A DNA stretch of 64,000 bases, taken from contig CAYUMH010000004.1 of assembly GCA_964445775.1 (NCBI GenBank), positions 84,403-148,402 of the forward strand, read 5' to 3'. The notes beneath the pieces were generated by a model. It did no database searches. It saw only the letters and a list, made by a program, of their open reading frames with translations, and had not been told where the DNA came from. Positions 1 through 7,216 of this stretch are shown here, one piece after another (the stretch's first letter is position 1; each line of letters begins with the position of its first letter). The stretch is from Terrimonas sp964445775. Lineage in GTDB: Bacteria > Bacteroidota > Bacteroidia > Chitinophagales > Chitinophagaceae. The position numbers and the translations under genes were made by a program.

Positions 1-1061
1 ATTACGTCGCCACGTTTGATACCCGCTTTATAAGCGGCGCCATCGGTTGGTACGGCCTGTACAAACACACCGCCACCTTCTTTAACACCGGCTCTTTTAA
101 TATACCCTTCGTTATCGGAAGTAGGGTAGCTGATGCCTAAATAACCACGTTTAACATCGCCGAACTCAATCAGGTCGTTTACAATTTTTTTAGTAATGTT
201 TACAGGTATAGCGAAAGAATAACCGGCATAGGTACCATTAGGCGCCAGTATGGCCGAGTTAATACCAATTAATTTACCGTCAGTGTTAATTAAAGCGCCA
301 CCGCTGTTTCCCTGGTTTACGGCCGCATCGGTTTGTATAAAATACTCAACCGGTGAATTGCTCTGGCGGCTGTTAATACCAATAGTACGTCCTTTGGCAC
401 TAATGATACCGGCAGTAACTGTAGCTTCCAATGTTAACGGATAACCCACTGCTAATACCCACTGGCCCAGCTTGGTATCATCGGAGTTGCCGTATAACAT
501 ATAAGGGAACCCGTTGCCGTCAATTTTCAATACCGCAAGGTCTGAACTGGCATCACGGCCGATCAGTTTTGCTTTATAGGTTTTTTTGTTCTCATTCAGG
601 GTTACGGTAATTTCATCCGCCACACCATCACGTCCGTCAGAGATCACGTGGTTATTGGTAACAATATACCCGTCCTCGCTAATGATAACACCACTACCGG
701 AAGCTCTTTGTTCTGGTTGTATCTGCGGACCATAATTGAAGAACTGGTCAAAAAAATCGTCCATTCCGCCACCACCGCCACGGGAGTTAGGCAGGTCGTT
801 ACTTATTTTTTTGGCGGGGATCTTTGTTTTAATATGCACAACGGCCGGTACGGCTGCGGCAGCTGCCTTGGTAAAATCCGTTAAGGTTTCACCATTGCCA
901 CCATTCTCTACATAGTGCGCATAGTTTACAGGAAGTTTGGTGCCATTCTCTAAACTGAAAGAGCTGTTATCAGATTTGTTCAGTTTGCCATACACCCACA
1001 CGCTACCAACTGCCGAAAAGGCGCTGACAGCGACTACTAAAAAAAGTTGTTTCCATTTCAT
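1..1061 (-). CDS. htrA: HtrA/DegP-type periplasmic serine protease, 3' end cut by window
   Basis: The reading frame starts at ATG 1061 and stays open for 353 codons to the window edge, so the C-terminus is missing. An N-terminal hydrophobic segment (residues about 4-22) suggests a signal peptide or anchor. The trypsin-like domain shows the full triad in standard contexts: His138 in NNHVI, Asp174 in SSDLAVLKI and Ser253 in QGNSGGAL. The last residues seen begin a PDZ domain (GYLGI, then VPTDGAAYKAGIKRGD). Family role: periplasmic quality-control protease and chaperone that degrades misfolded envelope proteins. A Gly-rich insert near residues 93-97 corresponds to the loop before the protease core seen in many HtrA proteins. 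A second PDZ domain probably lies outside the window. The gene diverges from dps across a 324-nt gap. Confidence 0.93.
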   Translation of the reverse strand, partial: MKWKQLFLVVAVSAFSAVGSVWVYGKLNKSDNSSFSLENGTKLPVNYAHYVENGGNGETLTDFTKAAAAAVPAVVHIKTKIPAKKISNDLPNSRGGGGGMDDFFDQFFNYGPQIQPEQRASGSGVIISEDGYIVTNNHVISDGRDGVADEITVTLNENKKTYKAKLIGRDASSDLAVLKIDGNGFPYMLYGNSDDTKLGQWVLAVGYPLTLEATVTAGIISAKGRTIGINSRQSNSPVEYFIQTDAAVNQGNSGGALINTDGKLIGINSAILAPNGTYAGYSFAIPVNITKKIVNDLIEFGDVKRGYLGISYPTSDNEGYIKRAGVKEGGGVFVQAVPTDGAAYKAGIKRGDV

Positions 1062-1135
1062 ACTTATAGCTTTTTAATCTTTTTTATTTGAATCCAGGTA
1101 CACATTTCAAATTTGGTGCCTTTACTCTACAAAGT

Positions 1136-1182
1136 AACAAACTGTCAGTTTGTTTTGTTAACCGCTTAATTAGTTTAACAAA
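1136..1182. promoter_or_regulatory. Two inverted repeats in the htrA-dps intergenic region
   Basis: The 324-nt gap between the divergent htrA and dps genes (1062-1385) holds no gene. It contains a perfect 9+1+9 palindrome at 1136-1154 (AACAAACTG, t, CAGTTTGTT) and an inverted repeat TTTGTTAA/TTAACAAA at 1154-1161 and 1175-1182. They lie 75-120 nt upstream of the htrA start. Position and symmetry fit operators or a transcript hairpin; the binding factor is unknown. Confidence 0.4.
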
Positions 1183-1385
1183 TCATTTACTAAGGTCTTC
1201 GTAGATGCTGTCAAATTTACTAAAAACTACAGGAAGGCCGTAAATTTTATTGGCTTAACTTAATACCGGCAACTGCCTTATTTACACCCTAAAGTATAAT
1301 TTAATAGAGGGAGGTGGTATTTGGTGCGTGATTTGTATGTGTATCAGTGTATTTTTTATCAAACTATTATTTAAAAATATTAATT

Positions 1386-1859
1386 ATGAAAACAGCAATA
1401 GGCATTTCTGCTAATAACAGGAAGATCGTTTCTGACCAACTGGCTATTTTACTGGCCGATGAATTTGTTTTATATACCAAAACCTTAAATGCCCACTGGA
1501 ATGTAGAGGGACCCGATTTTCATTCGGTGCATGTGTACCTGGAAGACCTGTACAATGAATCGGCAAAAATTATTGATGTGGTGGCCGAACGTATCCGCCA
1601 GTTGGGGCATTATGTTTCCGGCAACCTGAAAGATATGCTCATGCTTACGCATTTATCGGAGCAATATGAAGGCGAGAATACCAGCGCCGGTTATTATAAG
1701 GACCTGTTAGCCGATCATGAAAGCATTATCATGTTCATACGTGGCAATATAGAAGAGTTTAATGATGCCCATAAAGACGCGGGCACCGGTGATTTTATTA
1801 CCGGCCTGATGGAGAAACATGAAAAAACAGCCTGGATGTTAAGGTCGCATTTAAAGTAA
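1386..1859 (+). CDS. dps: Dps-family DNA-binding ferritin-like protein
   Basis: The protein has 157 residues from ATG 1386. The frame could begin at 1347 with 13 extra residues, but the MKTAIG start gives the normal Dps length. The ferroxidase signature is intact: His in LNAHWNVEG, then His and Asp/Glu in FHSVHVYLEDLYNE. The four-helix ferritin-like fold spans almost the whole chain. Dps proteins form dodecamers that oxidise Fe(II) with peroxide, store iron and protect DNA during stress or stationary phase. A strong intrinsic terminator follows. Its convergent neighbour is an NRAMP metal transporter, so the pair fits metal and oxidative-stress homeostasis. The short N-terminus carries one Lys near its start, so DNA binding through a basic tail is possible but not certain. 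Confidence 0.93.
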   Translation: MKTAIGISANNRKIVSDQLAILLADEFVLYTKTLNAHWNVEGPDFHSVHVYLEDLYNESAKIIDVVAERIRQLGHYVSGNLKDMLMLTHLSEQYEGENTSAGYYKDLLADHESIIMFIRGNIEEFNDAHKDAGTGDFITGLMEKHEKTAWMLRSHLK

Positions 1860-1881
1860 ATGACCCGCTATAAGTTGTAAG

Positions 1882-1914
1882 CACCCCATATAACCAGGTA
1901 TGGGGTGTTTTGTT
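1882..1914 (+). terminator. Intrinsic terminator after dps
   Basis: A perfect 9-bp stem, CACCCCATA (1882-1890) with TATGGGGTG (1899-1907), has an 8-nt loop and is followed by a T-rich run. It lies 22 nt after the dps stop. Confidence 0.85.
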
Positions 1915-1921
1915 TGCATGA

Positions 1922-3364
1922 CTATTGTTTTAATACACTTCTTTTTTTAGCAAACAGGAAGGGGTAAAGAATAATGTATACCAATAAAACGCTTAGCCCG
2001 GTTGCGATCAGCAGGATGATTGTTTTGGCCAGCCATGAATTACTTTCGGTAAAAAAATCGGACAGCTGATTAATGACCATGCTGGCATTTAAAAAAATCA
2101 GGATGGCGGTGATCAGCCAGGCCAGAAACTGAATGAACGGTTTGATGGCAAACTGCCCCATGGTTTGTTTATTGCTCACAAAATAAATGAGCGGGATAAT
2201 GGCAAAGCCTAACTGCAGGCTGAGTAATACCTGGCTGAAAATTAAAAGTGCGTCTACATTTTTTTCACCATACACCAGTATCACAATAACCGCGGGTATA
2301 ATAGCAATTAAGCGGGTAATGAGCCTTCTTAGCAGCGGATTGATACGCAGGTGTAAATACCCTTCCATTACAATTTGCCCGGCAATGGTACCGGTGATGG
2401 TACTGCTTTGCCCGGCTGCTATTAAAGCAATGGCAAATAAGGATGCTGCCAGTTTACTGCCCAATGCAGCGGGTAATAATTCATAAGCCTGTTGTATCTC
2501 CACTACATCGGTGCGGCCGGTTTTATGAAAAACTGTTGCGGCCAGTATCAGTATGCCGGCATTTACCAGGAAGGCAAGGTTCAGCGCAATGGCGCTGTCC
2601 ATAAAATTAAACTTCAGCGCCCTTTTAATGCCTTGTTCCGTACGTTCAATTTTCCTGGTTTGTACCAGCGCCGAATGCAGGTATAAATTATGCGGCATAA
2701 CGGTTGCACCAATAATACCAATAGCTATGTATAAAGCGGCCTGCCCGGGAATACTGGGTACCAAACCACCGGCTACTTCTTTCAGGTCAGGCGATGCTAC
2801 AAATAACTGAACCACGAAAGCCGCGCCAATAATAAAGATCAAACCGATAACAAATGCTTCCAGTTTACGTATGCCCCAGCGTTGTAACCACATCAGTAAA
2901 AAAGTATCCAGTACCGTAAACAATACTCCGTAAATAAGTGGTAAGCCGGTTAATAATTGCAGGCCGATGGCCATACCCAATACTTCGGCCAGGTCGGTGG
3001 CGGCAATGGATATTTCGGCCAGTACCCATAACATAAAATTGACGGGTTTGGGATAGGTTTCGCGGTTGGCCTGTGCCAGGTCGCGGTTACGCACAATGCC
3101 TAAGCGGGCGCAAAGACTTTGCAACAGCAGGGCCATCAGGTTACTCATGAGTAATACCCATAAAAGGGAATAACCGAACTGGCTTCCCCCGGCCAGGTCA
3201 GTAGCCCAGTTGCCCGGGTCCATATAACCCACGCTGACCATATAGGCCGGGCCAAAAAAGGCCAGTAATTTTCGCCAGGTGCCGGGCTTCCTGGTGGTTG
3301 TATCAACCGATTGGTGCACATCGCTCAGGGATATATGTGCATGGTGTTCGTCTTGTCTGGACAT
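1922..3364 (-). CDS. mntH: NRAMP-family divalent metal (Mn2+/Fe2+) transporter
   Basis: The 480-residue inner-membrane protein has about 11 hydrophobic segments. Two signature metal-site motifs are intact: DPGNWATDLAGGS in TM1 (about residues 50-62) and MPHNLYLHS in TM6 (about residues 223-231). NRAMP/MntH proteins import Mn2+ or Fe2+ with protons. The His-rich start (DEHHAH) is probably cytoplasmic. The promoter region carries two TTAGnCTAA-type repeats typical of DtxR/MntR-family metal repressors (see 3401-3448), supporting metal-dependent repression. It converges on dps. Manganese as the physiological substrate is inferred from family and operators. Confidence 0.93.
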   Translation of the reverse strand: MSRQDEHHAHISLSDVHQSVDTTTRKPGTWRKLLAFFGPAYMVSVGYMDPGNWATDLAGGSQFGYSLLWVLLMSNLMALLLQSLCARLGIVRNRDLAQANRETYPKPVNFMLWVLAEISIAATDLAEVLGMAIGLQLLTGLPLIYGVLFTVLDTFLLMWLQRWGIRKLEAFVIGLIFIIGAAFVVQLFVASPDLKEVAGGLVPSIPGQAALYIAIGIIGATVMPHNLYLHSALVQTRKIERTEQGIKRALKFNFMDSAIALNLAFLVNAGILILAATVFHKTGRTDVVEIQQAYELLPAALGSKLAASLFAIALIAAGQSSTITGTIAGQIVMEGYLHLRINPLLRRLITRLIAIIPAVIVILVYGEKNVDALLIFSQVLLSLQLGFAIIPLIYFVSNKQTMGQFAIKPFIQFLAWLITAILIFLNASMVINQLSDFFTESNSWLAKTIILLIATGLSVLLVYIILYPFLFAKKRSVLKQ

Positions 3365-3400
3365 ATGTTATTGATCAGTACAATGCTTGTATTTGTTGCC

Positions 3401-3448
3401 TAAAGGTAAAATAAAAATTAGACTAATCTAAAAATAAAATTAGGCTAA
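3401..3448 (-). promoter_or_regulatory. mntH promoter with two DtxR/MntR-like operator repeats
   Basis: The near-palindrome TTAGACTAATCTAA (3418-3431) is followed by TTAGGCTAA (3440-3448), 22 bp (two helical turns) apart in direct orientation. The pattern resembles the TTAGG-type boxes bound by DtxR/IdeR/MntR repressors. On the minus strand TACCTTTA (3401-3408) could be a -7 element, which would place the repeats across the -33 region. The assignment rests on motif resemblance and on the transporter downstream. Confidence 0.55.
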
Positions 3449-3487
3449 ACTATTTACTGTAAGCTTAAAAGTTGTTATGGAGGATCT

Positions 3488-4714
3488 TTAATTAAAAAAC
3501 AGCAGCGAACTATCGCCATAGCTTAAAAAGCGGAAATGATGCTCCAGGGCATATTGGTATACTTTACGCCAGTCATTGCCAATACCTGCCGCTACTAACA
3601 ATAACAGGGTGGATTGCGGCTGGTGAAAATTAGTCACCAGGGCTTTTACCACTCTTGGTGTATAACCCGGTGCAATAATGATCTGCGTAGTAGCCATTAA
3701 CCGTGCTGCGCCTTGTTGTTGTAAGGCAGCAGCTAAAGCTGTCAATGCCTGTTGGGTGGTAAAATGCTGCGGAAGCTGGTAACATTCCCACTGCGATAAA
3801 TGAATATGGTTAGCCAGGTCAAAACTTTTATCATGCAAACACTTTACGCCTAACCAATACAGGGTTTCGAGGGTACGCATAGAGGTGGTGCCCACGGCCA
3901 CTACGGCGTTTGTATGCGCAGCCAGCCCGGTAATGAAATCAGTGCTTACATCAATCCACTCCGCATGCATATCGTGCTGCTCCATGGTAGCGGCTTTTAC
4001 CGGCTTAAAAGTGCCGGCGCCTACATGCAGGGTAAGATAAGCGGGGGTAATATGCCGGGCCTGTATTTTCTCTATCACCGCATCGGTAAAATGTAAGCCG
4101 GCAGTGGGTGCTGCTACCGAACCTTCATGCCTGGCATAAACGGTCTGGTAGCGGGTATCATCTGTATTATCGGCCTTGCGTTTAATATAAGGAGGCAGGG
4201 GCATTACGCCGGCAGCCTGTAACACTTCGGCAAAACTTTTATCGGCGGGTGTCCAGCTGAAATGGATAATAAAACCACCTTCGGTACGGGCATGCATGGT
4301 TGCCTGTAACACAATGCTGCTATTTCCTGCTGTTATTTCCTTCTCCAATATAACCCCCGGTTTCCATTTGGAAGCGCCGCCTACCAGGCATTGCCATTCT
4401 ACCCGGCCCTGTTGTAGCATTGCGGTGGTAATATCCATATTTACCCCATGTGGTTCCAGGCAAAATATTTCAATTATGCCGCCGGAAGGTTTTTGGAACA
4501 ACAAACGGGCAGCTACTACTTTGGTATTGTTAAACACCAGCAAACTATGTTCGGGTAAATGCGTATCAATGCGGTTAAAAACGGTCTCCGTGATCTGTCC
4601 TTCTTTATACACCAATAATTTGGATGCATCACGTTCGGTTAAAGGGAAATACGCGATTTTTTCGTCGGGCAGGGTATAGGTATAATCCTGTATGGCTAAT
4701 TGTTGCGGCTGCAT
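3488..4714 (-). CDS. queA: S-adenosylmethionine:tRNA ribosyltransferase-isomerase QueA
   Basis: The 408-residue protein carries the QueA signature YARHEGSVAAPTAGLHFT (about residues 190-207) and the motifs LLVFNNTKVVAARL near residue 60 and LTLHVGAGTFKPV near residue 230. QueA transfers and isomerises the ribosyl moiety of SAM onto 7-aminomethyl-7-deazaguanine in tRNA, giving epoxyqueuosine at wobble position 34. The length is somewhat above the roughly 350 residues usual elsewhere, owing to inserts common in Bacteroidota. The gene stands alone, divergent from mraZ across a 531-nt gap. No other queuosine gene is in the window. Confidence 0.95.
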   Translation of the reverse strand: MQPQQLAIQDYTYTLPDEKIAYFPLTERDASKLLVYKEGQITETVFNRIDTHLPEHSLLVFNNTKVVAARLLFQKPSGGIIEIFCLEPHGVNMDITTAMLQQGRVEWQCLVGGASKWKPGVILEKEITAGNSSIVLQATMHARTEGGFIIHFSWTPADKSFAEVLQAAGVMPLPPYIKRKADNTDDTRYQTVYARHEGSVAAPTAGLHFTDAVIEKIQARHITPAYLTLHVGAGTFKPVKAATMEQHDMHAEWIDVSTDFITGLAAHTNAVVAVGTTSMRTLETLYWLGVKCLHDKSFDLANHIHLSQWECYQLPQHFTTQQALTALAAALQQQGAARLMATTQIIIAPGYTPRVVKALVTNFHQPQSTLLLLVAAGIGNDWRKVYQYALEHHFRFLSYGDSSLLFFN

Positions 4715-4763
4715 AAAAATACGACTGACTGTCGTGTTTGATGAAGGGCAAAGATAAGGTGAA

Positions 4764-4949
4764 AGGGGTAGGGTGTAAGGTTTAGGGTGTAAGGTTTAAA
4801 GTTTAAGGTTTAAAGTTGGGGACGCACTCAGCGTTTTGCTTTTGGCTTTCAGCTTTCGGCTTTCAGCTTTTGACTTTCAGCTTCCCTGGCCCAGGTTCGT
4901 GTCTCACGAACCGGAATACTTCCTTCGACCTTAAACCTTAGACCTTATT
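4764..4949. repeat. Three heptamer-phased tandem repeat blocks between queA and mraZ
   Basis: Three arrays with a 7-nt period are seen. Eight units of type GGGTGTA/AGGTTTA/AAGTTTA run at 4764-4819. Six units of type CTTTCAG/CTTTCGG/CTTTTGA run at 4839-4880. Four units of type CCTTAAA/CCTTAGA run at 4922-4949; these are the reverse complement of the first block's AAGG word. Between blocks two and three a hairpin, GGTTCGTG (4894-4901) with CACGAACC (4905-4912), has a 3-nt loop. The surrounding 4715-5245 region holds no gene. Confidence 0.75.
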
Positions 4950-5039
4950 GCTTTTATCCTCCCAGAACCCTTGCTGATAAAGTATTTCAGTCCAACGCTC
5001 CTTTTCAGCAGTTTATGTTTACTAACAATGAAAATGCGG

Positions 5040-5080
5040 TTATGCACGGGTTATTAACAGTAATCCACAGGTAATCCACG
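5040..5080 (+). promoter_or_regulatory. Four DnaA-box-like 9-mers at helical spacing
   Basis: TTATGCACG (5040), TTATTAACA (5051), TAATCCACA (5061) and TAATCCACG (5072) lie on one strand, 10-11 bp apart. The first three match the TTATNCACA consensus at 8 of 9 positions and the last at 7 of 9. The array sits about 170 bp upstream of mraZ. It could be a DnaA-binding regulatory or titration site; an origin is possible but no dnaA or dnaN is present nearby. Confidence 0.35.
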
Positions 5081-5178
5081 TAGGTTTTGGGTTCCCACGC
5101 AAAAACAAGCCTCAAATGCTTACTGGTATTATGTTTTAGCTAATTCATATATGTGGAAAAAATAACAAGGCCATTTTT

Positions 5179-5223
5179 TGGGTGTAAAGTGGGAAAAAGT
5201 GTTATTTTGTGGTATTGAATGGG
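5179..5223 (+). promoter_or_regulatory. MraZ-box array (autoregulatory operator) upstream of mraZ
   Basis: TGGG-type half-sites occur at 5179, 5190 and 5220, with weaker copies at 5200 (TGTT) and 5210 (TGGT). This is five sites at a 10-11 bp period ending 23 nt before the mraZ ATG. MraZ of other bacteria is known to bind direct TGGGN or AAAGTGGG repeats with this period in its own promoter and to repress the dcw operon. Confidence 0.6.
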
Positions 5224-5245
5224 AATATGTTCCAAGTAATTGAAA

Positions 5246-5716
5246 ATGATAACACTTCGTGGAGAATATGCGGTAACACTGGACGCCAAAGGGCGTTTCC
5301 TGCTTCCGGCCGGCCTTAAAAAGCAGGTGGAAGAGGCGGGTGGACTGCGTTTTGTTATCAACAAGGGGTTTGAGCAATGTTTAAATTTTTACCCGGAAGT
5401 GAACTGGCTGCCGGTAGAAGCAAAAGTAAATGCGCTCAACGATTTTAAACTGGAAGTGCGCCAGTTCAAAAGATTATTCATGAACGGGGTAACGGATGTG
5501 GAGCCGGATAGTGCGGGCAGGATTTTGATCCCCGGATCATTGAAAGAGTTTGCGGGTTTAAACAAGGATATCGTGTTAACCACCGCAGGCAACAAATTTG
5601 AAATTTGGGATAGTAATAAGTACAAAGAGTTCTTTGAATCACCAGTAGCGAATTCGTATGGCGACCTGGCAGAAAAATTATTAGGCGGACCATCATCTGG
5701 CGAAATAATACTGTAA
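5246..5716 (+). CDS. mraZ: Transcriptional regulator MraZ
   Basis: The protein has 156 residues from ATG 5246; a TTG six bases upstream would add two residues. It contains the two SpoVT/AbrB-like half-domains of MraZ, each with the DxxGRxxxP core: LDAKGRFLLPAG near residue 13 and PDSAGRILIPGS near residue 88. MraZ forms ring-shaped oligomers that bind spaced repeats in its own promoter and control the division and cell-wall cluster. Such repeats are visible directly upstream (5179-5223). It is the first gene of the dcw cluster and ends 8 nt before rsmH, so the two are probably co-transcribed. Confidence 0.95.
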   Translation: MITLRGEYAVTLDAKGRFLLPAGLKKQVEEAGGLRFVINKGFEQCLNFYPEVNWLPVEAKVNALNDFKLEVRQFKRLFMNGVTDVEPDSAGRILIPGSLKEFAGLNKDIVLTTAGNKFEIWDSNKYKEFFESPVANSYGDLAEKLLGGPSSGEIIL

Positions 5717-5724
5717 CTGAAACG

Positions 5725-6687
5725 ATGGCAAAAAAAAAGCAACAACCCGGAACCGATGTACCCGAAACGGGGCAGGACCAGGCAGGCAGTGATTACCACA
5801 TTCCTGTTTTGTTACACGAAACCATCAGCGGGCTCAATATTAAACCCGGTGGTATTTACGTGGACTGCACGTTTGGCGGGGGCGGTCACTCAAAAGTTAT
5901 CCTTTCGCATTTAAACGAACAGGGAAAGTTAATAGCTTTTGACCAGGATGAGGATGCGAAACAAAATATACCCGATGATAACAGGGTAATATTTGTGCCC
6001 CACAACTTCAGGCACCTGTATCGTTTTTTACGGCTGCATAACATTACACAGGTAGACGGCATTATGGCCGACCTGGGTGTGAGCAGTCACCAGTTTGATG
6101 AAGGCGACCGCGGTTTTTCTACCCGTTTTAATGCCAACCTCGATATGCGTATGGACAGGCGGCAAACCACCACTGCATTTGATATTGTAAATACTTACAG
6201 TGAACTGCAGTTGCATAAACTGTTTGAACAATATGGCGAGGTAACCAATGCCAAAACATTGGCCCGTAGTATTGTGCAGATGCGGTCAACCGTTTCCATG
6301 CAAACCATCGACGGCTTTAAAAACGCGTTACGTGAACTGGTGAAAGGCAATCCCAAAAAGTACTTTGCCCAGGTTTTCCAGGCCTTACGCATGGAGGTGA
6401 ATGATGAAACGGGCGCATTGAAAGAAATGCTTTCGCAAACACCACCATTACTGAAGCCCGGCGGACGACTAGCCATCATATCCTTTCATTCCATCGAAGA
6501 TAGAATTGTAAAGAACTTTTTTCGACGGGGGAGTTTTGACGAACCCGAGGATAATCCTTTTACCAACAACCCTACTGTTTCTGAGCTTACCATCATCACA
6601 AAAAAACCGGTGATGGCATCCGATAGCGAGGCTAAACTGAACCCGCGGTCGCGTAGTGCAAAACTGCGTGTGGCCGAAAAAAAATAA
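5725..6687 (+). CDS. rsmH: 16S rRNA (cytosine-1402 N4)-methyltransferase RsmH
   Basis: The 320-residue protein begins with a Lys/Gln-rich extension (about 22 residues), then HIPVLLHETISGL and the SAM-binding motif VDCTFGGGGHS near residue 48. Further RsmH hallmarks are GIMADLGVSSHQFD, FSTRFNANLDMRMD, and ISFHSIEDRIVKNFF near the C-terminus. RsmH methylates N4 of C1402 in 16S rRNA, in the decoding centre. Position directly after mraZ is the canonical dcw arrangement. Length is normal for the family. Confidence 0.97.
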   Translation: MAKKKQQPGTDVPETGQDQAGSDYHIPVLLHETISGLNIKPGGIYVDCTFGGGGHSKVILSHLNEQGKLIAFDQDEDAKQNIPDDNRVIFVPHNFRHLYRFLRLHNITQVDGIMADLGVSSHQFDEGDRGFSTRFNANLDMRMDRRQTTTAFDIVNTYSELQLHKLFEQYGEVTNAKTLARSIVQMRSTVSMQTIDGFKNALRELVKGNPKKYFAQVFQALRMEVNDETGALKEMLSQTPPLLKPGGRLAIISFHSIEDRIVKNFFRRGSFDEPEDNPFTNNPTVSELTIITKKPVMASDSEAKLNPRSRSAKLRVAEKK

Positions 6688-6740
6688 CCGGTTATTTACT
6701 GGTTTATTTTTTATGGTACCGGCTGTAGTGCTGCTGTCAA

Positions 6741-6789
6741 CTGTTGAAAGCTGAACGCAAAAAGCTAAAAGCTGAATGCTGAAAGCCAG
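6741..6789. repeat. Heptamer-phased repeat between rsmH and ftsL
   Basis: Seven consecutive 7-nt units of type AAGCTGA/AAGCTAA/ATGCTGA run without phase slip. The words are the reverse complement of the CTTTCAG block at 4839-4880, so the two arrays form an inverted pair flanking mraZ and rsmH. The array starts 54 nt after the rsmH stop. Confidence 0.7.
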
Positions 6790-6821
6790 ATAATTATTAA
6801 TAATGAACTATTAACTCATAC

Positions 6822-7142
6822 ATGTCAGAACAACAAACAAAAATTAACTGGAAAAGATGGTTGAACTATCAGTCGATAGTGAAACAGGTGCCGTTTTTTT
6901 TGTTCCTGGCGTTGCTGGCGGTAGTGTACATATATAATGGTCACTATGCCGATAAAACGGTGCGCAATATTAACCGTACGGCAAAAGAAGTAAAGGAACT
7001 GCAATACGAGTACAAAGCTATTAAAGCCGAAGTAATGTTTCGCAGTAAACCCAGTGAAGTGGCCAAAGCGGTGGAGCCATTGGGATTAAAAGAGCCCGCT
7101 GAAGCACCGATTGTTTTAAAAGATAGTGTAGAGAAGAATTAG
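6822..7142 (+). CDS. ftsL: FtsL-like bitopic division protein
   Basis: The 106-residue protein has a short basic cytoplasmic N-terminus, one membrane segment (about residues 23-43, VPFFLFLALLAVVYIYNG) and a predicted extracytoplasmic coiled coil (about residues 50-80, KEVKELQYEYKAIKAEV). This matches Bacteroidota FtsL, which has little sequence identity to the E. coli protein. FtsL bridges the FtsQ/FtsB complex to FtsW/FtsI and helps activate septal synthesis. Identification depends mainly on topology and on its place between rsmH and ftsI. Confidence 0.85.
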   Translation: MSEQQTKINWKRWLNYQSIVKQVPFFLFLALLAVVYIYNGHYADKTVRNINRTAKEVKELQYEYKAIKAEVMFRSKPSEVAKAVEPLGLKEPAEAPIVLKDSVEKN

Positions 7143-7173
7143 ACAATTAGTTGATTAGATAATTTGAAAATGA
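7139..7173. repeat. Heptamer-type repeat starting at the ftsL stop codon
   Basis: Units AATTAGA, CAATTAG, TTGATTA, GATAATT and TGAAAAT run from 7139, so the array includes the ftsL TAG stop. Nearly the same words occur in the same orientation at 27857-27895 beside the metalloprotease gene. Confidence 0.55.
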
Positions 7174-7216
7174 AGGCGCCCAATATTTGAAGGAAGTGCC
7201 GGACTGATAAAAATAA

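Noticed and set aside
648..884. 78-codon + strand frame inside htrA
   Set aside because: Lies opposite the well-supported serine protease gene with its intact catalytic triad.
5040..5080. Calling oriC here
   Set aside because: Only four imperfect boxes, no dnaA/dnaN/gidA-type neighbours and no way to judge GC skew from one window.
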